DNA of 64,000 nt, taken from Tretioscincus oriximinensis (taxonomy: Eukaryota > Chordata > Lepidosauria > Squamata > Gymnophthalmidae). Positions 23,456-35,728 of this stretch are shown here, piece after piece. Location: NCBI GenBank assembly GCA_022410635.1, contig JAJVDF010001192.1, positions 80,890-144,889 on the forward strand. The letters are read 5' to 3'. The position numbers and the translations under genes were made by a program. The notes under the pieces were generated by a model that saw only the letters and a list, made by a program, of their open reading frames with translations, searched no databases and was not told the DNA's origin. Position 1 is the first letter of the stretch. Each line of letters begins with the position of its first letter.

Positions 23456-23688
23456 CTAGTCCGGTCTTGTGATTAGATGTCAAATACATATCTGGCAGCC
23501 CCCTTGTTCGATTCTGTACTTCTCCAGGAAACCAACTGATAACCTTGGGCTAGTCACAGTTCTTCAGAACTCACCCAGCCCCACCTATATCATAAGCATA
23601 TGTTGTGAAAAGAAAAAGGTTCTGGAATCCACTTTGAGGCCTTCTGAATTGAGAACTGCAGGGTATAAAAACTACTCTCCTCCTCCCC
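23456..23688 (+). mobile_element. tRNA-derived SINE, family 1 body with alternative tail
   Basis: The head (TCCGGTCTTGTGATTAGA), a degenerate B box (TTGTTCGATTCTG) and the body (CCTTGGGCTAGTCACAGTTC) match the SINEs at 17431 and 58189. The 3' part differs: TCCACTTTGAGGCC, GGGTATAAAAACTACTCTCC, then a TCC-rich tail as in the second SINE family. Confidence 0.75.
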
Positions 23689-24487
23689 ATTCCATGTTCT
23701 ACATACCAGATTCACTGTTTCTCAGTAGTTGTTGCTGAATCAAGCACTGACTGATAGTTGACTTTTTCTGAAGCTAGGTTGTTACTCAACAAGAAACATC
23801 TCACCTTTGAATTGATTTCACAGTTTGTCAATTGTGACATGCGTACAACTTGCTAATTATGTGGAGGAGGCTAATTGGTTGAAATGTTGCTGTCTTTGAC
23901 TTTGATTCTTTTTTCTTTTCTTTTTTTGGCAGACAGTGATAATAAGTGAAAGTCCCGGTCTCCATGAATCTGTTTATTAATGTGTATTAATGTGTGCAGC
24001 CAAAATAGGTACTCACCAATCAATATTGCATTTAATTAACCAAAAAAGAAATAAAATTAAGTATAAACCCTGANTTTAGGACCCAAAGCATGCAAGATAG
24101 CATACAGCTGCAAGGATTTGTTGATCAACAATTCTTGATTATACTTGGAAGACAGCAAAGGCGTTTTTCACAAAGGGCAACACTGCTAAGAAAACTGTGG
24201 AAAAGTCATATTAATATCTAGGAGATGATGAAAGAAAGCCCATCTGCTAATCTGGCATTTCTTATATAGCTTTGTCAGATAACATCCAGGATATAAATTT
24301 ATCCTGTTAATGGGTGTGAAATAATGATTTGCCATCCTCCACCCATCAGGTGTGGCAGGTATTAAAAGCTGTACCTGATGAAAATTACTGTCTTTCCTAT
24401 CACTTACTGTATAAACATCTATACCAATTTTTATTTGGTANCCTACTCTAATTTCATTTAGCCTATGCCCATATGACAATTTCTTAC
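23689..24487. other. Spacer without recognised genes
   Basis: AT-rich. On the minus strand 24186-24479 is open, but the composition and a continuous run into the exon-like donor at 24487 give no separate support for coding. Confidence 0.35.
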
Positions 24488-24640
24488 CTTATCCATGGTG
24501 CAATGTTCCACCATCTTCTCTCTTCTGCCATACGTGTTAACAGAGGCCTCAACATGCATCTGGAAGAAATCTGCAATAGAAGAGGAATTCCTGCATCCTC
24601 CATTGTATGCTGCCTGTAGCTCTGTCATCTGTCCCTGCCC
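24488..24640 (-). CDS. Candidate internal coding exon, product unknown
   Basis: On the minus strand a 153-base block is flanked by a strong acceptor (pyrimidine-rich, CTCGTCTCCTTGCAG ending at 24641) and a strong donor (AAG/GTAAGAA at 24487-24481). Exactly one frame is open through it, giving 51 codons with introns in phase 0 on both sides; the other two frames have stops. The predicted peptide begins GQGQMTELQAAYNGG, contains the possible glycosylation site NSS, and ends KMVEHCTMDK. Composition is more balanced than the flanks and no transposon similarity was recognised. I do not recognise the protein family. It could be an exon of a host gene whose other exons lie outside the window, an old processed fragment, or chance. 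No partner exon was found on this strand nearby. Confidence 0.4.
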
Positions 24641-25020
24641 CTGCAAGGAGACGAGCAGCATGAGAAGGCACCAGCTAACAGGACTACAGGATCACAGCTG
24701 GCCAGGTATGCACAGCTCAGTTTTCTGTATTCTTCTTGGCAGCCTTGCACCAGTTCATTGCGGCTCTAAATAAGGGTATGTTCCCTCTCCTTCCCAGCAA
24801 AATCTGCAATTGTTTATAGACTTGGTTTCCTCCTCCATGTGGGCATAGCCTTAGACTGTAACTGGATCCTGGCTGCCCCTTGAAAGTGAGAAGGAAATCG
24901 AGGATTAGTCTGAGGTCCTGAAAGGATGTATATGGGCAACCCATATAGTTATGGCTAGGGGGTTGAACGATAAGAATAAATGGACTATTCAACTATGACA
25001 AAAGATCCTATGGCTAATGG
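24641..25020. other. Unassigned GC-moderate stretch
   Basis: Open frames of about 90 codons occur on both strands but resemble no family I know. If the exon call at 24488 is right, this would be intron. Confidence 0.3.
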
Positions 25021-25370
25021 GAATTGCATTTAATGATTCATGGGCAGAAAACTGAAGACAACTCATCGATGTTGGTGCAACAAGCAATAGAACCTTGACC
25101 CTTGACAATTGCCATGATCTCCAAACTAAGGCTAGCATAAGCAAGCCCTACTCTACTTACTGGTCCTTTATGGGGGAGGGTACTTGTTTTTCTATTATTT
25201 GTCATCATAAATGTTATTTGTTTACTATTTTTAATTTATTTTGTTACACTTTTGTAAATGTTGAAAATAATAAAAATTTATTCACACACAAAAAAAAANC
25301 CCTAACTTTTAGGTGGGATAGACAGATAAATAAATTAATAAATATCATTTTTTAAAAAAATATAATCTGA
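25021..25370 (+). repeat. Possible retroposon 3' end with poly-A
   Basis: AT-rich sequence with TTTTGTAAATGTTGAAAATAA followed by AATAAAAATTTATTC and an A-run at about 25290. This looks like the 3' end of a retroposed transcript, plus strand. The source is not identified and no target duplication was found. Confidence 0.3.
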
Positions 25371-26636
25371 TAAAAGAGATCCCACAATTGCCTCTCGCAA
25401 TCCTAGACGGGGTGAAAGGTACAATTGTATATACTGATGACACAAACTACCAAAAAGTGTGTATACTGAGCCTTATAACTACATGGGGTTTATTTTCCAC
25501 AAAAATGAATCCCTGGAGCAAACTCCCATCAAGAAAACTGTATTGTTACTTCAGGAAAACATAGTTTGGTATTTGATTTTCCTGGAATAGTGGTAATGCT
25601 ATTTTCCCCTATTTCCAGGAGCTATATTGAGATTGCCACTGACGTGTGTTTGTGAGAGAGAGATGAACAATGCATACATTTGAATTGGTGTCCATAAAGA
25701 GCAGTAATATATTTATTTCCATGCATATTCATTTGAAAAGGAAGGTATAGAAATTCATCCAAAATTATCTCTAACATCAAGCATGACAGGTCTATGACAT
25801 CATCCTAACAATGAGAATAAACCAGATTTCACTTTCTCTTTTCATGCCTTTTAATGTAGATAGGAATAGCAAGAATAAAAATTCTCCATCACATCTAGTT
25901 TTGTAAAATGTTTGTGAAAGCAATAGACCTCACATTCTCCTGATTTAATTGATAAACAAAGCAAAAGAGAGCAATCTTTGCATGTTTTCCTTTGGAATAC
26001 TTGAATTAGCAAACTAGTATTTATTTATTCAGCAGAAAAGGTGAGCTTTAGCCATTTCTTTAGTATTTTTCCCCTTTGTTTTACAATGTTATCCATTTTA
26101 CAACCATCCTTTATAGAACACTTTTTATAGCGCAATTTTGCTCTCACAGAGATGGGAGAATGTGATTTCTTTTATTTAACATAGTGCCACCTCAAACAAA
26201 CCTGTATTTTAAAATCAGTGCCAGCTGTGGAAAGCTGCTTGTTAAAGGAGAAAATATTGACACTGTTTTCCTTGATTTGCTTATCATGATCAGAAATGGA
26301 AACATGTTGCAAAGGGGATGTTTATATTGTACAATACAACATTTGTATTGCTTTGTTTATCTCTTTCCTTGCACTTTGTAGCTTTTTTCACACAGCATGA
26401 GTAATCACATACTAGATGGATAAAATATGGAACCTGGGGTATGATGGGCTAAGTTGACAATGACCCATGCAGTGGCCTTCTGCATCGCAGATGGACTGTT
26501 CTGGTCTATCCAGCTTTGAAGTCTGAGAATCAAAAGTCATCAGATTCCAAGCATGCTGATTGTGGCTGTTTTGATGAGACACGAAAAGTCAGCATGCAGC
26601 TGGTACTTGTTCTGGCAATAGACATTTTGATCTTGT
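25371..26636. other. Unique AT-rich stretch
   Basis: No gene or clear repeat is visible on either strand. Confidence 0.4.
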
Positions 26637-27480
26637 TATATTGGATTGCCTGCTTGTGTGGATTATTAACCAATAGTCCGTTGTTGGAGTGGGACACAAT
26701 GCCATTTTTGCACTATATTCCAGTGTAATGTCTCATTCAATTTTGGAGGTACTATACGACCACATTTAGAACTGTGTTCAGTTCTGGGGGGCCCAATTTA
26801 AAAATGACATTGATAAACTAGAGCAAGTTCAAAAGAGAGTTACAAGTATGGTGAGTGGTCTGGAAACCATGTCCNATGAGGAACGGTTAAANGATCTAGG
26901 GATTTTTAATCTACAAAAGAGAAGATTGAGAGGAGACTTGATAGCTATCTACAAATATCTGAAGGGCTGTCACAGAGTAGAAGGATCAGATTGTTCTCAT
27001 TGGCACATGGAAGGACTACAAACAATGGGATGAAACTGCAAGGGAATAGATTTATATTAGATATATTAGAAAAAACTTTCTAACAATCTGGGTGATAAAC
27101 TAGTGGAACAGTTTGCCATAGGAGGTGATGAGTTTGCCTTCACTGGAAGCCTTCAAATAGAGACAGGATAGTCATCTGTATTGGATGGTTTAACGAATCC
27201 TGCATTGAACAGGGGGTTGGACCCAATGACCCTGGAGGTCCCTTCTAATTCAGCAATTCTATGTGATTCTATGATTCTATTCTACTGATTGCTATACAAT
27301 ATAGTCAAGGCAAATCTTAAAAAATGCCTTCTCTACACAGCATAGAGATCGGTGGAATAGTACATTCAAACTGAATGAGTCATTCACCTGAATTATGGCA
27401 TAAAAATGGAATTCTGCCCCACTCCAACAATAAACTACAGATGGTCAACATAAGCAGGCAGTTCTGTATTGTCCAGTATT
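26637..27480. mobile_element. Inverted-repeat element split by a CR1
   Basis: The outer arms 26637-26751 and 27345-27480 are inverted copies of each other. Shared words are GCCTGCTT, TTGTTGGAGTGGG, CCATTTTT and TGACTCATTCA-like sequence. Between them lies a CR1 3' end. The word CCATTTTTGCACT also occurs in the right arm of the repeat at 35551-35728, so the arms probably belong to one MITE family. The CR1 would have landed inside it. Confidence 0.6.
26752..27288 (+). mobile_element. CR1 3' end (subfamily B)
   Basis: It starts at the ACGACCACATTTAGAACTG equivalent of the CR1 RT C-terminus and ends with GATTCTATGATTCTAT. The small coding remnant ([26 protein letters not shown]) matches the CR1 at 17675-19396. 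It is 5'-truncated, with several indels, and non-functional. Confidence 0.92.
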
Positions 27481-28064
27481 GAAAATCCCCTAAAGGTCAC
27501 AACTTTCTGAAGTAAGGAATGTTGAGAGGTAGTGGCTACATCCACCTGAATCAAAACCTGCAGAAGGGGGTGCAGGAGTCATTGCTGGAGTAAAAACAAT
27601 GGTTAGGCAAATGCTATTTAGTCAAGTAGGTACCCTAGATCATTGCTGAGAGTAGAACACTGTCTTGCAGTGCTACACTTCCGTCTCATTTGTAATATTT
27701 AAAATGAGAGAGTCTAATTTCTCTGTACACAATTTGAAAGGATGAAAGCATTAAAAAGGAGAGACCTAAATTGTATTTAATTAGTCACATTGAGTGATGC
27801 AGGAAAATAGATGATAAAAGGAATATCCTATAAATCTAGAATGAAATAAGAAAAGTATATAAGATTCAATGCTTTTTTGTAGCTATGAATAATATTCATT
27901 TATATAGCTTAAAATATAATGCTAAGGATTAAATCTTATGAACTGTTTCCTCATTTAATCTTCTCAGATTAATTAAAATGTAATAATTAGGTCCTCTTAG
28001 GCAATGTGCAATGATATACTATATGTATACATACATATGCTGTATGCACACAAATTTTACATAA
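27481..28064. other. Unique spacer
   Basis: AT-rich sequence with no gene or repeat recognised. Confidence 0.4.
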
Positions 28065-28167
28065 GGCCTGTTTGCACAATAATAGGTTTTATGGATTTGT
28101 TATGATGCATCTACGAAACATTTCAAATTCCTAAAATGAATTAGTGAAGCCTATGCAGACTGGGGCA
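28065..28167. mobile_element. Short MITE, ~100 bp
   Basis: The left end GGCCTGTTTGCACAATAAT and the right end (reverse complement GCCCCAGTCTGCATAGGCTT) form imperfect inverted repeats, continuing into TTTTATGGA and TTTTAGGA. Related ends occur at 41099-41242 and, on one side only, at 29399. Confidence 0.55.
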
Positions 28168-29398
28168 TAGTTATTCATTTATGTTACCACAAAAATGGAG
28201 ACAAAGGTTTTGCAGTTTTTAACAGGTGTGGAAAAGATGAACGTTCACCAAATGCAGCTTCTTATGCCTTTAAAGCTGTAAAAAAACCTGTCCCAGATCT
28301 TAATCCTATTTGCTAAACTTCAGCAATACAATTTATGAGAGCAATCAGAGTCCAGAAATAGGAGTAAAGAAGATTTTTAGTAGATGAAGTATCCACTGAT
28401 GTTCTATAAAAATGATTAATATGAAATAGAAGATACTTGACTGAAATGTGTAATAATGAGGCCGATGACAGCATAGTTTTAACCTGTAGCATCTGTATTT
28501 GGTGAATTTTATGCTTTTGCAGAGTCATGGTTCAAGAAGAGTGTGAGTCATTAGCGGATGTACTATATAAGGAACATCAGAGAAACTGTGCTTCTGTACA
28601 TCAATCATTTGATAAAAGAGTGCCTAGAAGAAAACTGGAATCAAATTCATCTGGTTTAGATTTTCTGACACAATGTTAGAAGCCAGCTGGAAGAGACCTG
28701 AAGCTATTAGTGATAGCTTATAGTAATTTGCTCATAGCTTGATTGGTCAACTTGTTTGCATGTAAAGGGTTGTGAAGTCTTAGTTTGTCCCAGCTCTATG
28801 GTGTGCAGCTTGTCCTCTGTATTAGTTTATGAGAAGGAGTTCAAAATCCCCCTTTGAAAGTAGCTACAGTAAAGACTCCCTTTGCTGAGTAGTTTCTCTT
28901 TCACATCAAAGACCCAGAGCCAAGGCTTTGTCACTTTGTCTGGTGTTCTAGGCCTTTGCAGCTCAAACAGGCAACCTTAGCACTATCACTAAACTCTCCT
29001 CAGCATTTACCAACTAGTCCAAGATACATTTGGAGCTTCTGATTGGCCTTAAGCTCCACCTGAAAGGAAACTAGAACTCTACAAATTAAAGATTTACCCA
29101 GAAAGAGGACTGCAAGCAACAAAACATCTTCTGTAATGTATTGTTTTATTTTGGTTCTATTAGCCCCTGGGGTAGAGTAACCCTTCATTTATTTTCTTTA
29201 AGTATGTTTATTTTGCTTTATTTCTTGTCTGGAGTAACCGATAGCCCCTGGGCATAGACCAGACTACAAAGCCTTCCAACCCAGGTGTGCCATAACAAGG
29301 GTCCAAGCTACCAGTATGAAATAACAAACAACACTTCCCTAAAACTACTACAAATCTGAGTAAGCAGAATGGAGATAAATAGTCCAGTGATTCAACAT
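28168..29398. other. Unique AT-rich stretch
   Basis: No recognisable gene or repeat. Confidence 0.4.
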
Positions 29399-29870
29399 AG
29401 GCCCTGTTTATGCAGGCTAATTGTTTTATGGATCAATAATGTGTATTAGGGATCTGTTAGCGGAGCAGGGGCAAGAAGAGGACACACCCACTGGAGTCCA
29501 TGGTTTACTTTTTCATAAAATTGGGACAACTTTAAAAAGGGAAAGGAGAGAATTGAGGTGGGGAAAGAAGAGTGGGGCACTGGAATACAAGAGGGGCATG
29601 GGGTGCGGGAAGAAGAGTGGGGCATGAGTGCTGGAAGAGGAGCAGGGCGTGAGAAAAGAGCAGGTCATGGGAAGAGAGCAGGCTGGGTTCCGAAAACAGA
29701 GTACCCAAACAAATGTGGATGGTAAGTCAGAAAGCCAACATGCTTGTTGTGCGAATGATCAAATGAAGCTGAAACTAAGCTGGGAACAGAATAAAGGGGC
29801 AAGGTGGAATTGTATTCACTAGTGCCAAAACTGCATCTTTCGTCACAGTGAGAATTCGCTCTGTGGTGTT
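29399..29870. repeat. MITE-like end plus purine-rich degenerate tandem repeat
   Basis: Position 29399 starts with GGCCCTGTTTATGCAGGCTA, resembling the MITE end at 28065. From about 29530 to 29690 the sequence is made of degenerate units such as GAAGAGTGGGGCATG, almost pure purine. No matching right inverted end was found, so the boundaries are uncertain. Confidence 0.4.
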
Positions 29871-31436
29871 AAAAAATGAATCTTTAGACTTCTGCATACA
29901 ATATTATAGAATAAGAACAAGCTCATATAGAAAACTATCAGTATCTTTAAACATTCAGTTAAAGGAACTCTATTAATAGATGTCATCTCTTTGAATTATT
30001 CCAAATCTTAACAAATCTGTTTGACTGAAGTTCTAACCAAGGATGACTTGGATAATATGTAATATTAGCACTTTCTAAATCACTGTGTAAACTTATCTTC
30101 TTTAGTCACAATCTAAGGTTTTGCACTATCACATAGTAATATGAATCAGTAAGTCTGAGTCTATGAGACACTGCTGTCTACACACACAGACAGTCCCTAA
30201 ATTAACTCAAACGTTTTCAGTTTATTTTAGGATCGCTTTGGAAGACTATTCTAATAGGTAAATTCTGGGCATTTTTTAGTCATCCACAATGGCTCTGGAG
30301 AGGACTGTCACTATTTCAAGGTGAACATTATCTTCAGGAAATGATCCAGAAAATGCAATGAGATGAATGCATTTTACTCTTTACAANATTCACCTCTAGA
30401 ACGCTGCTTGCTTCTCCCTTCCTACCAAATATTAAGAGTAAAAAAGGCATCTGAAGTCAATTAGTGGTAGAAGGGGATTTAGCTTCTAGCTTTTTATTCT
30501 TTGGCTGCACATATGTTTTTAAGTCCATATACAGTCCAGTTCCAAAGAATATGGTTTAAAGACTATGACCTTTCTCTGCTCTGCTGCATTTAGTGCTCTC
30601 CAAGCTTGGTTTTGAAAAAANAATAATGCATTAAACAGTGTGTCCAAGTTCAAAACAATATTGTTGGCTAGCCATGTTGAGAAGGCTATTTTTATTCCAA
30701 ATTCATGTTCATCTATTAATTGTTCTACTTTGGAAACTAGAGAACAGAAGATTCAAATTCCATCAGATAATAGTAACTGAAGTATTTTCTAAGGTTTTGC
30801 TGTTGTTTTGCATTTTTCCATATGCTATTCATCACACGAATCTTCATCTTATACATTTTGCATAGGAAGTCCTAAGATGATAAGAAATAGTCATCATTTA
30901 TTTCCCAGCTCACACTTGTTTTTCGTTTTTCCCTTATCTTTACTCTTGTTTGATATTTCCAGCTCTTATCTGCAGGGTTCTTGGAGTTGCATGCATTACT
31001 AATACAGTGAGTCCAAATATTTCACTGCTATTTTTCACTGCTGTCATTTTATTATCAGATGCAGAGCAAACATCCAAGGAAGCCAACTGAATGTAATACG
31101 GGTTAAGGATATCTGTGTCTCCTTCTCAAGCTTCCAGGGTGCACTCATTCTGGCTTGGATTTTGCACAATCAAATAGAAACCGACCAACCCTCTTTCCCC
31201 TCTTTTATTTCAATAAAAAATGAAATAATCCACAGAAGTGAAATCCTCGATTTGTCATAGAGCANTTGTGGTATACATGGAAATTTATTAATATCAAGAC
31301 ACACAATGTGACTCAAAGGTGGGATTTCAAACTCTTATTAACTTGAAAGCTGCTTAAAGGTGGTAACCCATATTAAAAGGCCACAAGAAGTGGTGTCTTT
31401 TAATGTGGATTATCAGCACTAGTTTGCTAAAGCAAC
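29871..31436. other. Unique AT-rich stretch
   Basis: No gene or repeat is recognised. Short open frames are consistent with chance. Confidence 0.4.
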
Positions 31437-31740
31437 CGTCTCTAAGCCACACTGTGATGCACTCTACATGGGATTACCCTTGAAGACTGTTCAGAAGCTG
31501 CTGACACAGCAACTAAGCTGCTAAGTGGTACAGCTGGCCAGATTCACAGTACACCATTCCTAAAATAAATGCAGTGGCTACCCATTAGTTCCTGAGCTGT
31601 TTGTTAACATTGACTTACAAAGCCCTAAATGGCTTGGGTTCTAAATATTTGCATACACACACAAACAATACACTGGTGCAAAGTTCATGAAATGCCTTCA
31701 CACAGAACCATCCATTCCAGTTTGCTGAACCACTCCAGCA
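31437..31740 (+). pseudogene. L2-like ORF2 fragment
   Basis: It is homologous to the region of L2-type ORF2 downstream of the catalytic RT motifs. In the wandering frames one reads GLPLKTVQKLL followed by the equivalents of LHWLP and LTYKALNGLGSKYL (nucleotides CAGTGGCTACCCATTAGTTC and TTACAAAGCCCTAAATGGCT). Several stops and frameshifts show it is long dead. In live elements the protein is the reverse transcriptase of an L2 LINE, a likely helper for one SINE family of this window. The 5' and 3' limits are approximate. Confidence 0.6.
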
Positions 31741-33496
31741 ATAAAATAAAATAAAATCATTAGGTACAAAATGAATTTTCCGTTTTCTATCCCTATATGA
31801 TGAATTGATGGAACAGAGGAAGGTTAGAGAAAACAGCATTCATTTTTTTCTGCTCCTGGACTAGAACAACTCAGTGTGTGAATGGTGGGAAATTTTCTTC
31901 CTTGCTGCCAGGATGGAATGGTCAATAGGAGCCATTCCATTAAGTTAAGAGAGAAGAGTTAAAGACCTGTAATCCCCTTCTGTTACTCTGTTGTTTCAAG
32001 CCAATAGTCAATTACTGCTAGAAATAGGACAAGGACTTTTTGTTTTTAGTTATTCTATTTCTCAACAGTTCCTATTCAATTATGAAACTTGATGCACTAC
32101 GTTGCATGCAAATACATTAAGTATGAATGAAGGTAATTTTTGCTACTTTGTACCGAATACCAGTGACTACAGCAACATATATTACTAACAGTTTCCCAAG
32201 TTGAAATGAAAATTGAAAGCAAAATTCCACATGAACAAAATTCAATAAAAAAAAATTAAAAATGCATTCAACCTAGTTTTAAAAATTAACAAATTGGCAA
32301 GTTTCTGTGCCCACTTTGTACCAGAGTTGAAACAAGTCTAATTTTGGCTTGTAAACCTCCACCCAGGGAGAGGAGGGGGGGGAGGCATTTAAATTGTCAT
32401 TTACACTTAAAATCCTTGTTTATTTTCTCCAAATTTCTAGTCTGGCCTCATTGAAAATTCTATGATAAGCCACTACTGACTTTAAAACCTTGGAGGGAAA
32501 TTTATTTGTCATGTTACATTCCTTTGAATCGTATATTTAGTTGTTTCTTTTTTATTATATAGTCATAAAGCAGAGCTCCAACTCGTGACAGCAGGATACA
32601 ATTTCAGCTTTAACATTCATACCAACCTCAGCATCCATTCAACATTTAATCAGCTATACAAAAGCCATTTAATGCTTCGGATACTTCAGTGCTATAAATA
32701 TTATCCTTTAAGTAATTACATAATTTTACATCCTGTAGCATATTTGGTAACACTTAAATGTAGTGTCTTTGGTACACGTAAATGAATATTTATTTCAGCT
32801 GAGGTTCTTTTTATTATTATTTCCTGCTTGTTAAACAATCTTTTTCAATCTTCCTATTACCTCTGAGACAGAGCAATTGCTTGTCACCATCCCTGGCAGG
32901 AGAAAACACAGAAGTAAGTTGGCCCCACTCAGAAAACATTGTCTTCCACAGCAGGTGTACTGGTTATCACCCAAGGTGTAAAATATTCTCTAACACATAT
33001 GGTGCAATATTTCTAGCAAGAGGCTTCCATAGAGCCTAATGAGAAAAAGGCAGGCAGCACGAGCTTTCGTAGGTCTCTTCCATATTANGGGCTTTATCCC
33101 GCTATTGCATTTTGTTCTGGAATAATCTAATCGTGGGTGCATCCATACATACCTTCATACTTCTGTGTTGAAGAGGCTGCAGAGATCCATTCCTGTAGAA
33201 GAATCTCACCTGAGAATTTCAAGTCTCCCAGGCCTCTTTTAGTGCACCTTCCCACGATTGGATACTTTTAACTCACGTCGTGCATGCAGTTCATATTATT
33301 GAAAAAGCCAGTTCTCTTGCTTTCACTAGTGTTCCAATATAGCTGTTGTTGTGGGGCTATGTGGTACTTAGCAGTGATGTCTGAAAATAACTTCCATCTA
33401 GAAAATCTGTGGCCATGGACCTATTTTCTGAGTTTATTACTAAAAGATTATTAGTGAGTATGGGTAGGCACCTGTGACTTTGCAACAAANGCGATA
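31741..33496. other. Unique AT-rich stretch
   Basis: No gene is seen. A fragment at 33030-33100 (GGCAGCACGAGCTTTCGTAG) is a decayed minus-strand piece of the GTAGAC-core repeat family. Confidence 0.4.
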
Positions 33497-33690
33497 AGAA
33501 ACCCTTGTTTGGAAGCAGCCTAAGTCAAGTCTACTTCTTCAGATGCTAAGATCTAAAAAAGTAGACTTTTCTACAAAACATATGCTGCCTACTTTATTTT
33601 TGCTGCACTTGTTATCACTCGCTATCATTTTGCTATATCCTTGATAGTTATTCTGGATTCAGACTAACATGAATACTTATTTCAAAAAAA
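33497..33690. repeat. GTAGAC-core dispersed repeat
   Basis: It contains CAAGTCTACTTCTTCAGATG directly followed by a plus-strand AGTAGACTTTTCTACAAAAC. It ends with GGATTCAGACTAACATGAAT, a word common in this repeat type. It is nearly palindromic, like the copy at 16487. Confidence 0.6.
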
Positions 33691-35152
33691 AGGAAAAATG
33701 TTTGGTAGCATGAGCATTTGTAAACTAGAACTACTACTTTAGATTCAATGGAAGAATGAAATAACTTACTTTGGGTGAATTTTCAGCTGCTTCTATCAGT
33801 GCCAAGTGGGTTGATAGCAGAGGAGGCAAATTACTTGGGTCAACTTCTGGCCAGGACAGTTAACAGTCATAATGAAAATAAATGCCTTTTAAAGCTATTT
33901 CTGGTCTAGTGATTAATAACTCAAAAGCCTTACAGTTGCAAAACTTTCATTGCACAACTGTGAGTTATTCAGAGATAACACACTGTTGCNATGACCAGAC
34001 ATCTGGTTCTGCAGTGGGTCCAGAGTTTTTCCAGTACTGAATATGCTCCTTTCCAGCTATATGGATGCACTCCAACAGAATGTGTTACCCTCCCTGGAAC
34101 CAATGGTGAAGGGTGGGACATAAATAATTCTAAATAAATAAATAAATAAAATTTTCAATATCGTGGATTAGTGAACCAAGCTAGCACAGATGCATGAATC
34201 CATATTATTTTGAGGGCTTTTGGTTCTAACCTAACATCCAATAACTATATTATGCTGACTTTGAAATTCATATAAACGTTTCCACAGCTTGCATAAACCT
34301 TAGCTCAAATCTACATATTTCATAAATTATAAAATGCATTCTAATTGGATGGCATCCCAATAGAGGGCAACATAATCTACTTGTGAGAGTTTAAATATAG
34401 ATATGTGCCAAGCCAACTCCCCCCACTCTGCATGCCACCCAAAGGACCCAAACAGCTATCACCTTGCTTGGTGATACTTGGAAATAGCACCAGGCAAAAA
34501 AGCAGTATGGTACCACTTATGAGTAGACCTCTAATTCTGTAGCCGCAGTGAGCAGGTGTCACTCTTCCTGATAGCAGAGATGCATTTGAAAGATGCTCTG
34601 CTCAGCTGCCTAGTTCACTGCTTTGCCACAGGCACTAATTCAAGAATATTTTCATGTGATTTGAGAAATTGATGTAAAATATTTGTCTAGCACTTGGGTA
34701 AAATCAAATTTGTCCAGCAATTGGAGTCCTGAGTCCAATCAACTGGAGCAGTATTATTATATCTATAGCAACACTTTTTTTAATGCAAAGGAAACTGAAA
34801 TAGCCATATTTCTTTCTGCACAGTTGGATATTGTTCATATTGATATTATTCAGGAAAGCACAAATCATAAATAAACTAAACAGGCTTGTGAAGCTTTTGA
34901 CAAACCTGATTTCATAACCATTTTGTTTGCCTGACAGCTAAGCCTTTTTCAGAAAGTGAAATGCGTAAGCTGCATTTGTTTCCTTTAATTCAGTACATGA
35001 ATTTTCTATATGGAGCTACAGCTAGATTTTAAATCAATTTTGAGTCATAAATTGACTAGTTGTTGAGATTTGAGTGCTTCATACTATTAGCATTAGCCCA
35101 GTCTTCTCAAAACTATTATCTTCTAGATATTAGAGCTCTGTACACTAGAGGA
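33691..35152. other. Unique spacer with (AAAT)n
   Basis: A short (AAAT)n run lies at 34131-34151 behind a GGTGAAGGGTGGGACATAAA word, probably a very decayed LINE/SINE 3' end. Otherwise no feature. Confidence 0.4.
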
Positions 35153-35381
35153 TTGTTTGTTTGTTTTCTACTTATATCCCGCCCTATACCCGAAAGTCTC
35201 AGAGCAGCCTACTACAGGGTGGCACACAACAGACACCCTGTGAAGTTGATGGGGCTGAAAGAGTTCAAAGAACTGTGACTGGCCCAAGTTTAGCCAGTTG
35301 GCTTCATGGAGGAGTGGGGAATTGAACCGGGAGATTACCAGATATGAGTCCCACACTCTAACCACTACACCAAACTGGCTC
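35153..35381 (-). mobile_element. tRNA-derived SINE, family 1, minus strand
   Basis: Read from 35381: AGTTTGGTGTAGTGGTTAGA (A box), CCGGTTCAATTCCCC (B box), then the family body and the L2-like 3' end GAGACTTTCGGGTATAGGGC with a (CAAA)n tail. Confidence 0.88.
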
Positions 35382-35550
35382 TCATCATCGTCATGGCACA
35401 ACTGCAGTAGGAGAGAGAGAGAATTGGGTAGTGAGCCTCATGGAAGGGGGAGATGCAGGACTTGGTTTGGGCAAGATTGAAGTGGTATTTGGGCCCTTTT
35501 CCAATTACAAATATGTCAACTCAAGCACATACAGGGCCTTCTTAGCACTT

Positions 35551-35728
35551 GCCCATATTCCATATTTCATCCCAGAACAGAATGCTGGGATTCATGTGCT
35601 AGTGCAGACTACAACAGGCTCCAGGTGGTGGTGGTGGGGGGGCTACTGCAGTTTGCACCCACATGCAGTTGGCAGATGTCTACTCCAATTATAATCCAGA
35701 ATAAGACCCAGTGCAAAAATGGTTTACA
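35551..35728. mobile_element. MITE-like repeat W, copy 1
   Basis: Its central and right parts match 41809-41979: CATGTGCTAGTGCAGACTAC against CATGTGCTGGTACATACTAT, and AATAAGACCCAGTGCAAAAA against AATAAGGTCCAATGCTGAAA. The ends are weakly inverted. A GGTGGTGGTGGTGGGG run lies inside. Confidence 0.5.
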
